Origin: Actinomycetes bacterium
Lineage (GTDB): Bacteria > Actinomycetota > Acidimicrobiia > Acidimicrobiales > SZUA-35
Direction of reading: 5' to 3'
DNA: 44,636 bases
Assembly (NCBI GenBank): GCA_024227975.1
Contig: JAAETV010000320.1
Location: 1 to 44,636 of the forward strand
The position numbers and the translations under genes were made by a program. Of the stretch, positions 33,306 to 42,700 are shown piece after piece. The notes beneath the pieces were generated by a model. It was not told where the DNA came from, made no database searches, and saw only the letters and a list, made by a program, of their open reading frames with translations. Every line of letters begins with the position of its first letter. The first letter of the stretch is position 1.

Positions 33306-35258
33306 ATGTCGGAGACGATCGGTGTATACGAGATAGAGGACCGCACCTTCCCGCCGCCCGAGGCATTCTCGGCCCAAGCCAATACCAACGACCGGTCTCT
33401 CCACGATGAGGCCGAGACCGACTATGAGGCCTTCTGGGCCCGTCAAGCTCGTGAGCTCGTCAGCTGGGATTCCGACTTCCACACCACACTCGAGTGGGAT
33501 CTGCCCTATGCCAAGTGGTTCTTGGGCGGAGAGTTGAACATCACGGCCAACTGCCTCGATCGCCACGTTGATGCTGGCCGGGGCAAAAAGGTCGCCTACC
33601 ACTGGGAGGGTGAACCGGGCGACACCAGGACCATCACATACGCCGAGCTGCTGACCGACGTCAAGAAGTTCGCAAACGTGTTGAAGGGTCTTGGCTTGGA
33701 GAAGGGCGATCGGGCCGCCATCTATATGCCCATGATTCCTGAGTTGCCGGTGGCCATGTTGGCCTGCGCCCGGATCGGGGTGGTCCACTCGGTGATCTTC
33801 GGTGGCTTCTCGGCCGAGGCCATCGTCGACCGCTGTGAGGACGCCGAAGCCAAGATCATCGTCACCGCCGACGGTGGCTACCGCAAGGGTGCGGCCGCCG
33901 CCCTGAAGCCGACTGTCGATTCTGCTCTCGAGACGGGCGCATCGTCGGTCGAGCACGTGGTGGTCGTCGACCGCTGCGGTCTGGATCCGGCCATGACCGG
34001 CGGCCGTGATCTGTGGTGGCATGAGCTCATGGCCGGTGCCGCCGACGATTGTCCGGCTGAGCCCATGGATTCTGAGCAGCTTCTGTACCTGCTCTACACC
34101 TCGGGCACGACGGCCAAGCCCAAGGGCATCATGCACACCACCGGCGGCTATCTGACCCAGGTCGCCTTCACCCACAAGTACATCTTCGATCTCAAGCCCG
34201 AGACCGACATCTACTGGTGCGCGGCCGACATCGGGTGGGTAACCGGTCACAGCTACATCGTCTATGGGCCTCTGGCCAACGGCTGTACCTCGGTCATGTA
34301 TGAGGGAACCCCCGACACGCCGGGTCAAGACCGTCTGTGGGACATCATCGAGCGATACGGGGTGACCCAGCTCTACACCGCTCCCACTGCCATTCGTATG
34401 TTCATGAAATGGGGGGCCCAGGAGCCGGCCAAGCACGATCTGTCCTCGCTTCGGGTCCTCGGCACCGTTGGTGAGCCCATCAACCCTGAGGCCTGGATGT
34501 GGTACCACGAGCACATCGGTGGCTCGGCCCGTCCGATCGTCGATACGTGGTGGCAGACCGAGACCGGTGGACACATGATCACCCCGATGCCCGGTGTCAC
34601 CACAACCAAGCCTGGCTCGGCCTGCCACACCATCCCGGGCGTGTTTGCCGAACTGGTTGATGACGACGGCAACACGGTCTCCGTCGGGGGTGGATACCTC
34701 ACCATCACCCATCCTTGGCCGTCGATGCTGCGTGGCATCTGGGGTGACCCCGAGCGCTACCAGGACACCTACTGGTCTCGATTCGACGGCCGCTACTTCG
34801 CCGGAGACGGAGCCAAACTCGACGACGACGGCTACCTGTGGTTGCTGGGTCGGGTCGACGACGTCATGAACGTGTCCGGCCACCGGATCAGCACGACCGA
34901 GGTCGAGTCGGCCCTGGTTGATCACTCGGCGGTGGCCGAGGCAGCCGTAGTCGGTGGCAACGACGAGGTCACAGGCCAAGCCATCATCGGCTACGTCATA
35001 CTCCGGGGTGGGAACGAGGCCTCCCTGGAGCTGGGCGACGAGATTCGTGACCATGTCGGAGTCAAACTGGGAAAGATCGCACGGCCCAAGACGGTGATCA
35101 TCGTCCCCGATCTCCCCAAGACCCGCTCGGGGAAGATCATGCGGCGGCTGTTGCGCGATGTTGCCGATGGCCGTCAGCTCGGAGACACCACCACCCTGGC
35201 CGACCCCGGAGTGGTAGAGGAGATCGCCCGCCGCGCCACCGAAGAGGATGACGAGTAG
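33306..35258 (+). CDS. acs: Acetyl-CoA synthetase (AMP-forming)
   Basis: Activates acetate to acetyl-CoA via acetyl-AMP, a cytoplasmic enzyme of acetate assimilation. It is 650 aa, the family's normal size. The signature motifs are present: YTSGTTAKPKGIMHTTGGY (~264-282), DTWWQTETGG (~414-423), YFAGDGAKLDDDGYLWLLGR (~499-518), and the C-terminal PKTRSGKIMRR with the catalytic, acylatable Lys610. The N-terminal ACAS domain (EAFWARQARELVSW) is complete. It is flanked by the TetR gene and the htpX-like gene, neither of which gives a metabolic context. Confidence 0.95.
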   Translation: MSETIGVYEIEDRTFPPPEAFSAQANTNDRSLHDEAETDYEAFWARQARELVSWDSDFHTTLEWDLPYAKWFLGGELNITANCLDRHVDAGRGKKVAYHWEGEPGDTRTITYAELLTDVKKFANVLKGLGLEKGDRAAIYMPMIPELPVAMLACARIGVVHSVIFGGFSAEAIVDRCEDAEAKIIVTADGGYRKGAAAALKPTVDSALETGASSVEHVVVVDRCGLDPAMTGGRDLWWHELMAGAADDCPAEPMDSEQLLYLLYTSGTTAKPKGIMHTTGGYLTQVAFTHKYIFDLKPETDIYWCAADIGWVTGHSYIVYGPLANGCTSVMYEGTPDTPGQDRLWDIIERYGVTQLYTAPTAIRMFMKWGAQEPAKHDLSSLRVLGTVGEPINPEAWMWYHEHIGGSARPIVDTWWQTETGGHMITPMPGVTTTKPGSACHTIPGVFAELVDDDGNTVSVGGGYLTITHPWPSMLRGIWGDPERYQDTYWSRFDGRYFAGDGAKLDDDGYLWLLGRVDDVMNVSGHRISTTEVESALVDHSAVAEAAVVGGNDEVTGQAIIGYVILRGGNEASLELGDEIRDHVGVKLGKIARPKTVIIVPDLPKTRSGKIMRRLLRDVADGRQLGDTTTLADPGVVEEIARRATEEDDE

Positions 35259-35264
35259 GTCTCT

Positions 35265-35304
35265 GCGAGACTGGGTGTCATGAAGAGAGTCTGGGTGTCA
35301 TGAA
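35265..35304 (+). repeat. Tandem duplication of the htpX translation start region
   Basis: A ~20-bp unit reading GAGwCTGGGTGTCATGAAGA occurs twice in direct succession, giving two ATG codons. The first (35280) opens a seven-codon frame MKRVWVS whose TGA overlaps the real start at 35300 (ATGA). Confidence 0.7.
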
Positions 35305-36157
35305 GAATGGTGTGAAGACAGCCGTTTTACTGGCCGGCTTGGCTGGCTTGCTCATGGTCTTTGGTGCCCAGTTCGGCCGCGGTGGCCTGATCATTGCTTT
35401 CGGCATATCGATCATCATGATCGGTGGGTCGTACTGGTTCAGTGACAAGGTGGCGATCCGGTCGGCTCGGGCCGTCGAGATCGAGCCGAGCCGGATCCCC
35501 CAATACCACGCCATCATGACGGAGCTGACCCAGTTGGCTGACATGCCGATGCCCCGTCTCTACGTCTCGCCGGAGCAGCAGCCGAATGCCTTCGCCACCG
35601 GTCGGGGCCCCAACCACGCTGCCGTCTGCGTGACCGAAGGACTCCTGCGGACCCTGTCGTGGGATGAGATCCGGGGGGTGTTGGCTCACGAGCTGGCTCA
35701 TGTGAAGAATCGGGACATCCTGATCGGGTCGGTGGCGGCCACCATCGCCACCACCATCAGCTTCGCCGCAAACATGGCGATGTGGTCCGGCCTGTTCGGA
35801 GGGCGGGGAGACGACGATGACGGAGGCAACCCCATCGTGTTGCTGGCCTTCGCCATCCTGGCCCCGATTGCTGCTGGGATCATCCAGATGGCCATCAGCC
35901 GAAGCCGTGAGTTCCAGGCTGACCGGAGTGCGGCCCGGATGATCAGTGATGGTGAACCCCTGGCCCGGGCGCTGGAGAAGCTCCACGGTTACTCGACCCG
36001 GATCCCGTCGCATGTGCAGCCGGCCCAGGCCAGCAGCTACATCATCAACCCATTGGCCAACCGCAAGGTCAGCTTCTCCAACCTGTTCACCACCCACCCC
36101 CAAGCTGAAGAGCGAATTCGTCGCCTCCGCTCCAATGAATGGCGTGACCTGATCTGA
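35300..36157 (+). CDS. htpX: HtpX-like membrane zinc metalloprotease (M48)
   Basis: Integral membrane protease for misfolded membrane proteins. It is 285 aa with two N-terminal helices (residues ~8-25 and ~30-48), the zinc motif HELAH (His130, Glu131, His134), two more helices (~147-165 and ~180-198) and SREFQADRSAA supplying the downstream glutamate ligand. This order matches HtpX. The start at 35300 overlaps the tiny frame created by a tandem duplication, which suggests translational coupling. It lies 41 nt after acs. Confidence 0.93.
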   Translation: MKNGVKTAVLLAGLAGLLMVFGAQFGRGGLIIAFGISIIMIGGSYWFSDKVAIRSARAVEIEPSRIPQYHAIMTELTQLADMPMPRLYVSPEQQPNAFATGRGPNHAAVCVTEGLLRTLSWDEIRGVLAHELAHVKNRDILIGSVAATIATTISFAANMAMWSGLFGGRGDDDDGGNPIVLLAFAILAPIAAGIIQMAISRSREFQADRSAARMISDGEPLARALEKLHGYSTRIPSHVQPAQASSYIINPLANRKVSFSNLFTTHPQAEERIRRLRSNEWRDLI

Positions 36158-36365
36158 TAGCTCTGCTGGGTTCAGGTCAGCCCCCATCAGGATGGGTGTC
36201 CTTCTCGAGCTTGTTGTGCCGGCTACCATCGCGGTCGCGGCGAAGTGGGGTGGACGGGCACGCCGTTGATGGTTGTGGAATTCGTTCCAGATGCAGTCGG
36301 CCGAGGCCGACCGGGAGCAAGCATCAAGACCTCGCCTGGCACCTACACCGGCCAGACGAGTCAGA

Positions 36366-36860
36366 TCAGTCGCGGAAGTTCTCGAATTGAAGGGGGAGGT
36401 CGAGATCGAGTTCTTTGAGCGCGGCGATCACGGTTTGGAGATCGTCACGTTTCTTGCCAGACACCCGGATCTGGTCACCCTGGGTCGAAGACTGGATGCC
36501 CTTCATCTTCATCCCTTTGATGTGGGTGTTGATCTTCTTGGCCGCCTCGGAGCTCACGCCCGCCTTCAGCGATGCCGACACCCGGGCCCGCCCACCGGCG
36601 GCATCCTCGATGTCGCCGAATTCGATGGCCTTCAATGACACCTTGCGCTTGATCAACTTCTCCTCGACCACCTGGCGAAATGCCGTGATCCGGTCGGAAC
36701 TAGCTGATTCCAAAACGACCGACATTGCCTTCTGGTCGAGGTCGATCGTCGAGTTGGTGTCCTTGAAGTCATATCGGTTGGCGACCTCACGGCCCGCCTG
36801 ATCGAAAGCGTTGTTGACCTCTTGCATGTCGATCTGTGAAACAACATCGAAGCTCGGCAT
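36366..36860 (-). CDS. YajQ family nucleotide-binding protein
   Basis: Small cytoplasmic protein of the YajQ/DUF520 family; some members bind nucleotides such as c-di-GMP. It is 164 aa, the normal length. The hallmark N-terminus PSFDVVSQIDMQEVNNAFDQ, RYDFKDTNSTI and the C-terminal QGDQIRVSGKKRDDLQ are all present. No biochemical role can be read from the context: it is convergent with htpX and divergent from tRNA-Tyr. A TAGGTT -10 lies 6 nt before its ATG on the minus strand. Confidence 0.95.
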   Translation of the reverse strand: MPSFDVVSQIDMQEVNNAFDQAGREVANRYDFKDTNSTIDLDQKAMSVVLESASSDRITAFRQVVEEKLIKRKVSLKAIEFGDIEDAAGGRARVSASLKAGVSSEAAKKINTHIKGMKMKGIQSSTQGDQIRVSGKKRDDLQTVIAALKELDLDLPLQFENFRD

Positions 36861-36866
36861 CCCCTC

Positions 36867-36872
36867 AACCTA
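36867..36872 (-). promoter_or_regulatory. Candidate -10 of yajQ-like gene
   Basis: TAGGTT on the minus strand (AACCTA on plus) lies 6 nt before the yajQ-like start at 36860, the same geometry as upstream of the TetR gene. The intervening GAGGGG touches the ATG and is too close to act as a normal ribosome site. Confidence 0.4.
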
Positions 36873-36992
36873 CCCGCTCCTACTGGGCGTACTGCTCGAG
36901 CGGCAGGCGGCGACTGTCGGCGCCTAGCCGAGAGAGCTTCAGCGTAAAGAGGTATGGCTTGGCACCGGCAGCCGCTAGCCTCGTTGGCTCAT

Positions 36993-37074
36993 GGGTCGGT
37001 GCCCGAGTGGCCAAAGGGAGCGGACTGTAAATCCGCCGGTTACGCCTACGTAGGTTCGAATCCTACCCGGCCCA
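36993..37074 (+). tRNA. tRNA-Tyr (anticodon GTA)
   Basis: 82 nt, class II tRNA. The acceptor stem GGGTCGG pairs with CCGGCCC (one G-U). The anticodon arm GCGGA-CTGTAAA-TCCGC has GTA at 37027-37029, a long variable arm follows, and the T arm is GTAGG-TTCGAAT-CCTAC. The discriminator is A and the CCA end is not encoded. Confidence 0.96.
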
Positions 37075-37076
37075 CG

Positions 37077-37110
37077 GGAACTCGGTCTTGGCCGAGTTCC
37101 TTCAAGTTTT
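37077..37110 (+). terminator. Rho-independent terminator of tRNA-Tyr
   Basis: A perfect 9-bp stem GGAACTCGG / CCGAGTTCC with a 6-nt loop begins 3 nt after the tRNA and is followed by a T-rich tail (TTCAAGTTTT). Confidence 0.85.
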
Positions 37111-37172
37111 GCCTTGGGCGGAACCTCGGGCCTTCGTACTGGGTCGGGTGACGAACTGCGGCTCGACGGGGG

Positions 37173-37208
37173 CTCGCAGCCAGGTCGGGTTGAGTACCTG
37201 GCTGCGAG
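37173..37208 (-). terminator. Hairpin downstream of the MmpL gene
   Basis: A perfect 13-bp inverted repeat (CTCGCAGCCAGGT / ACCTGGCTGCGAG) with a 10-nt loop lies 20 nt beyond the minus-strand end of the MmpL gene. No T-tract follows, so this is likely a hairpin-type terminator. Confidence 0.55.
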
Positions 37209-37227
37209 ATCGAGGGGCCGGAGCGAG

Positions 37228-39492
37228 CTAGACGAGGGTTGCCTCGGTCGTCGGTTCGGTGAGTCCGCCGAGATCGGCTGCCTCGTCTGGGATTTCCATC
37301 TCGGGCATCGGGAGGCCGGCCTCGCCTTCGATGTCGATGGTGGGTAGGAGCCGATCGAGCCAGTCCGGGATCCACCAATTGGCGTCGCCCATGAGCTTCA
37401 TCGTCGCCGGGACGAGGATGATCCGCACGATGGTGGCGTCGACGAAGATGGCGGTGGCCAAGCCCAGGCCCATCATCTTGATGACCGGGTCATCACCGAG
37501 CACGAACCCCCCAAAAACGGAGATCATGATCAGGGCGGCCGAGGTGATCACCCGGGCTGTGCTGGCAATCCCGTGGATGACCGAGGATTCGTTGTCCTTC
37601 GTCATCAGATAGTTCTCGCGGACCCGTGAGAGCAGGAACACCTCATAGTCCATTGACAACCCGAACAGGATGGCAAACATGAACATGGGGATGAAGGAGA
37701 CGATCGGCACCGTTGCCTCCAACCCGATCAGGCTCATACCCCAACCCCACTGGAACACCATCACCAGCACCCCGTAGGCCGCCCCGATGCTCAACAGGTT
37801 CAGCAAGGCCGCCTTCAACGGGACGAGGATCGAGCGGAACACGAACATGAGCAACAAGAACGACAAAGCGAGGACGGCCGCGATGAATAGAGGGAGCCGC
37901 TCGTTCACCCGATCGCCAATGTCGGCGAAGCTCGCCGTCTGACCTCCGACATGGGCCTGGGCCGGGCTCTCGTCGAGCACCGTCGGGAAGACCTCGGAGC
38001 GGAGACGCAGGATCGTGTCGAGGGTGGCGTCGTCCTGGGGTGCTGTCAGGGGGAAGGCAACCAGGGTCGCAACCCCAGCCTCAGGATTGACGACGGGAGG
38101 GGCGATGGCGGCGATCCCCTCGTCGGCCACCACCGCGGCGGCCAAGGTCTCGACGACGCCAGCATCGCCGGCCAAGTCGATGGCGATCACCAGAGGACCG
38201 TTGACCCCGGGCCCGAACCCGTCGGCCACCAGATCGTAGGCCCTTCGCTCGGTGCGGGACTCGGGCAGGGTCCCCTCGTCGGGGAAGCCGAGGCGGAGGC
38301 TGAGCACAGGCGCGGTCAACGCCAGCAGGGTCACGGTCACGCCGATGGCATAGGGCCAGGCGTTGGCCGACACATGCTCCCCCCAACGCTGCCAGCGGCT
38401 GCTGACCGCAACCCCTGTGGCCGCCCGCTTGGTACGGGGCAGACCGAAACGATCGATTCGATGGCCAGCCAACCCCAAGAAGGCGGGTAGCAGGGTGACC
38501 GAGGCCACCACCATGATCAGTACCACCACTGAGGTGGCGATCCCGGCTGCTGTCATGAACGGCACCCCGGCGACAGCCAGACCGAGAATGGCTATGACCA
38601 CGGTCCCGCCGGCAAAGATCACGGCCTGACCGGCGGTAGCGACAGCCCGCCCGACCGACTCCTCGACGGTCATCCCCCGTGCGAGATGCTCACGATGACG
38701 GGTCACCAGGAACAGGGCGTAATCGATGCCGACCCCGAGCCCGATCATGGTTGCCATCTGGGGTGCCCAACTGGGAATGTCGACCAGATAGGTGATGAGT
38801 GGCATCGAGGTCACCCCGAGAGCCAGGCCGAACAGAGCCATGCCGATTGGCAAGCCCATGGCGATGAGCGAGCCAAAGGCCAACAGTAGGATGACGATGG
38901 CCGCCACCAATCCGATCATTTCTCCGATACCGGTCTCGGGCTCCTCGAATGAGAAGAAGAGGTCGCCACCCATCTCCACCTGCAAAGGAGATCCAACCTG
39001 GGCCTCCTCCCCGAACTCCTTCAAGTTCTCCAGGTCGTCGATCGAGAGGTCCTCTATCACCGGGTACTGGATGCGGACCACGGCCACCCGGCCGTCAGCC
39101 GAAACCGTCCCACTGGTCGCCGCCGCCTCAGGTCCTGCCGCCAGGGCTCCGGCGGGGTCAGAGGTTGCCAATACGTTCGGTAGGTTGGCTGCTCCGGCCT
39201 GGACTCTGGCCAGGGCAACCTGAGCTTCGGCCGAGTCGAAGAAGGTGGCACTCTCGTCCAGGGGGCTCAATACCACCTGGGCTGTCAGTCCGGCTTCGCT
39301 GGCATCGGCCGCCGTCAACAGTTCGACGGCGAGCTGGGAGTCGAGACCGGGAACGGCAAAGGAGTCCTCCAGTTCGCGCCCGAACATCGTCGATCCACCG
39401 ATGACGAGCACGGAGGCCAAGAGCCAGGCTCCGAGAACCCTCCATGGGTGGCGGGCGGCAAGGCGGCCCAATCGATACAACGCATGTGACAT
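37228..39492 (-). CDS. MmpL/RND-type membrane transporter
   Basis: Large exporter of the MmpL (RND superfamily) type, 754 aa, about 12 helices in two homologous halves, each with an extracytoplasmic domain. The proton-relay Asp-Tyr pairs are seen in GLGVGIDYALFLVTRHREHL (Asp257, Tyr258) and FGLSMDYEVFLLSR (near residue 640). Substrates of this family are lipids or drugs; none can be assigned here. An AAGGAG ribosome site lies 8 nt before the ATG. The gene is divergent from the SARP-type regulator at 39743 and shares a 250-bp intergenic region with it, so regulation by that protein is plausible. Confidence 0.92.
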   Translation of the reverse strand: MSHALYRLGRLAARHPWRVLGAWLLASVLVIGGSTMFGRELEDSFAVPGLDSQLAVELLTAADASEAGLTAQVVLSPLDESATFFDSAEAQVALARVQAGAANLPNVLATSDPAGALAAGPEAAATSGTVSADGRVAVVRIQYPVIEDLSIDDLENLKEFGEEAQVGSPLQVEMGGDLFFSFEEPETGIGEMIGLVAAIVILLLAFGSLIAMGLPIGMALFGLALGVTSMPLITYLVDIPSWAPQMATMIGLGVGIDYALFLVTRHREHLARGMTVEESVGRAVATAGQAVIFAGGTVVIAILGLAVAGVPFMTAAGIATSVVVLIMVVASVTLLPAFLGLAGHRIDRFGLPRTKRAATGVAVSSRWQRWGEHVSANAWPYAIGVTVTLLALTAPVLSLRLGFPDEGTLPESRTERRAYDLVADGFGPGVNGPLVIAIDLAGDAGVVETLAAAVVADEGIAAIAPPVVNPEAGVATLVAFPLTAPQDDATLDTILRLRSEVFPTVLDESPAQAHVGGQTASFADIGDRVNERLPLFIAAVLALSFLLLMFVFRSILVPLKAALLNLLSIGAAYGVLVMVFQWGWGMSLIGLEATVPIVSFIPMFMFAILFGLSMDYEVFLLSRVRENYLMTKDNESSVIHGIASTARVITSAALIMISVFGGFVLGDDPVIKMMGLGLATAIFVDATIVRIILVPATMKLMGDANWWIPDWLDRLLPTIDIEGEAGLPMPEMEIPDEAADLGGLTEPTTEATLV

Positions 39493-39607
39493 CGCAGCTA
39501 CTCCTTCGGCTGTACTCGGTAGCTACCACCGTCGTCGAGCCCGGTAGGGCCGCGGTGGCGTACCGCTTGGGTCTTGGTTGAGTCAGAGGTCGATTGCTCA
39601 ACCGAAC

Positions 39608-39694
39608 CCCAACCGGGCCACTGGCGGTACCCAACCGGGGGAGGTCACGATATCGACGTTGCCCAGTGACCGGCGGCCGAGTGACCGGCGGCCG
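39608..39694. repeat. Direct repeats in the MmpL/SARP divergent region
   Basis: CCCAACCGGG occurs at 39608-39617 and 39630-39639, 22 bp apart (two helical turns). A separate 15-bp unit AGTGACCGGCGGCCG is repeated in tandem at 39665-39679 and 39680-39694. SARP-type regulators bind direct repeats with ~11/22-bp periodicity, so the first pair is a candidate operator; this is inference. Confidence 0.35.
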
Positions 39695-39742
39695 AGACGA
39701 TCTATGGGAGAGTGGATGGCAGAGGGTAAGGGGTGCAGCTCG

Positions 39743-42700
39743 GTGGTTCAGATACGTCTCTTGGGCGGGGTCAGCGCCTTCACCGATCATGGGGATCCCG
39801 TCGACGTAGGGCCAGGCAAATGCCAGGCTGTCCTGGCCGCCCTCGCCCTCTCGGCCGGAGCCGCCGTTCCGGTCTCGCGTCTGGTTGAGATGGTGTGGGG
39901 CACCGCACCTCCTCGGACCGCCGACAAGACCCTCCAGTCGTATGTGACCCGGCTGCGCAAGGGTCTCGGCCCAGACTCGGTTGAGCGGACGGGTGCCGCC
40001 TACCGGCTCAATGTCGACGCCACATCGGTCGATGTCGCCCGCTTCCTAGACCACCTCGAATCCGGCGACATAGAGGGGGCTCTGGTCGAGTGGACCGGCC
40101 CACCTTTGGCTGGGCTCGAGGCCGAGGGACTGAGCGCCACTGTCGATGGACTCGTCGAGCAATGGCTGGGCGCGGTCGAGACCGACCTGGAGCGCCAGAT
40201 CGCATCCGATCCGGCTGCTGTCATAGGCCCTCTGACCGAGCTGACGGCCAATCATCCCTTCCGGGAGGGGCTGTGGGCCCTGCTGATGACAGCTCTCTAC
40301 GGGGCCGGGCGCCAAGCCGATGCCCTCGCTGCCTACAGCCGGGCCCGAAACCACCTGGTCGAGCAGTTGGGGGTAGAGCCGGGGCCCCGTCTCCAAGAAC
40401 TGGAGTCGCTGATCCTGGGCCACGACCGGACGCTGGCCGTCGACCGCTCACCCAAAGGAGCACCCCTCGGCCTGCCCACGGGCACTGTCACGTTCGGCTT
40501 CAGTGATGTCGAGGACTCGACGCGCCTGTGGTCGACTCAGGCAGTCCCCATGGGGGCGGCCATGGTTCGCCATGACGAACTGGTGCGCTCGGCCGCCGAT
40601 CGTCACGGAGGCTATGTCTTCGCGACCGGCGGTGACTCATTTGGTATCGCCTTCCATCGGGTGGCCGACGCCGCCGCCTGGGCTGTCGACATCCAGACCG
40701 AGATCTCCGGTGAGCCGTGGCCCGGTGGGTTCGACCTGCGCCTTCGGATCGGACTTCACACCGGGGAGACCGAGGAGCGGGGCAAAGGCTATTTCGGGCC
40801 GGCGGTGCTGGTTGCGGCCCGTTTGGCGGCCACTGGTCACGGGGGACAAACCCTGATCTCGGGGGTGAGTGCGGCCCTACTCGATGGAGTCGAATTGCGC
40901 GACCTCGGTCGCTATCGCCTCGACGGGGTCATTGGCGAGCAACGCATCCTCCAACTGGGGCCCGGAGAGTGGCCTCCGCTACGAACCGATCACCGTGCCC
41001 AAGGGAACCTACCCCTGCGAGGTATTCGCCTCATCGGCCGCGATCAGGTTCTCGACATCGTGTCGACCGCCCTGGCCAATTCACCCATCGTGACCCTGGT
41101 CGGGCCGGGCGGGATCGGCAAGACCGAACTGGCCCTAGCGGTGGCCCGTCGGGCCGAGGTCGGTGCCGGTGGGGGAGCGTGGCTGGTCAAGCTGGCCGAC
41201 GTCGCCTCGCCGGACGATGTGGCCCGAGCGGTGGCCGACGTCCTCGATGTGAAGGACCGCCCCGGCCTGACCCTGACCCAATCAATCGTCGAGGTGTTCC
41301 GGTCACGAGAAGCCGTGCTCGTTCTCGACAACTGTGAGCACATCATGGGTGGAGCCGCCGAGATGGCCCAAGCCCTGACCGAGGGTTGTGAGGGCATCCG
41401 GGTGCTGGCCACCTCACGCGAGGGACTGGGGCTCAGTACCGAGCAGCTCATCCCTGTCGCCCCCCTGGAGGCTGATGGGGCCGGGGTCGAGCTGTTCAAT
41501 GAGCGGGCCTCAGCCGTGGCCCCCGACTTTGATCCAACCTCGAGCCGGGTCGAGGTGGCCGAGATCTGCCGCCGCCTCGACGGGGTCCCGCTGGCCATCG
41601 AATTGGCCGCGGCCCGGGCCAGAACCATGTCGCCCGCCGACCTCCTGACCCGGCTCGACGACCATCTCCGCCTCCTTACCGGAGGCCGTCACGCCAGCGT
41701 CGAGCGCCACCGCACCCTGCGAGCCACCATCCAATGGTCCTACGACCTGTTGAGCCCAGCTGAACGGCTCCTCTTCCAGAGGCTGTCGATCTTCGCCGGC
41801 CCCTTTGATCTGCCTGCCGCCGAGCAGGTCGTCGCCCTCAGCACCGCCCTCGACGAGGAGCCTGACGTCGATGCTGACATCGACGAGCTTCTGGGGTGGC
41901 TGGTCGAGCGGTCGATGCTGGTCGTCGAGTCCGGCCCCTTTGGTCGCCGCTTCTGGATGCTGGAGACCATGCGCCAATTCGGCTCGGAGCACCTCTCCGA
42001 CAGTGGTCATACCGATCTGGTGGCAGCCCGTCATGCCCAATGGTGTCTTGATCGGGTCACCACCATCGGTCGGGGTCTGGCCGGTCAGAACGAGATCGAG
42101 GCCGTGGTTCGGCTGGCCGAGCTGTGGCCAAACCTGCGGGCCGCCGTCGACTGGGCCTGTTCCACCGGCGACTGTCACCTGGCTGTGTCCCTGATCCGTC
42201 CGGTGGCGGCCGAGATCTATCTCCGCAGCCAGAACGAGATCGGCGACTGGGTCGAACGCGTCCTGGCCATCACCCCACCCGAAGACGAGGAGCTGATCAT
42301 CTTCTGTCTCACCTGGGCCGGCCGACGCTATATGCGAAACCTCGATCGTCGCCGATACGAGGCCCTCATGGACCGCTACGGAGAACCCGACCGGCCCATG
42401 ATCCGCTACGCCCGCGCCTTCCTCGACGGCGACGGGCCTGCTATGAGCCGCTTCGGTACCGATGTGGTGGTCGAGCTCCGTGCCGGCGGTGACTACTACA
42501 CCGCCGACCTGTTCGAGGTGGCGGGGATGGGGGTGGTATTGATGATGACGGGGCGGCTGGCGGAGCTCGACACCCACCTTGGTCGTCTGGCCGACCAATT
42601 CCGACGAGATGGGCCACCCACCTGCTTGAACTGGTCCCTGAGTCTCCTTGGCATGTCGGCCACCATCCAGGGCCGCCCCGATGAGGCTCGCCAGGCCTTT

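Noticed and set aside
33171..35054. 627-aa open frame on the minus strand opposite acs
   Set aside because: It is a high-GC shadow: acs on the plus strand has all family motifs over the same region, and the antisense translation has no recognisable domain.
36158..36365. Possible gene or RNA between htpX and yajQ
   Set aside because: Only a weak 5-bp hairpin near 36183-36197; no supported frame or RNA fold.
39578..39742. N-terminal extension of the SARP regulator (55 residues)
   Set aside because: Encoded by tandem repeat DNA (SDRRPSDRRP), no homology; a well-spaced ribosome site and family start are at GTG 39743.
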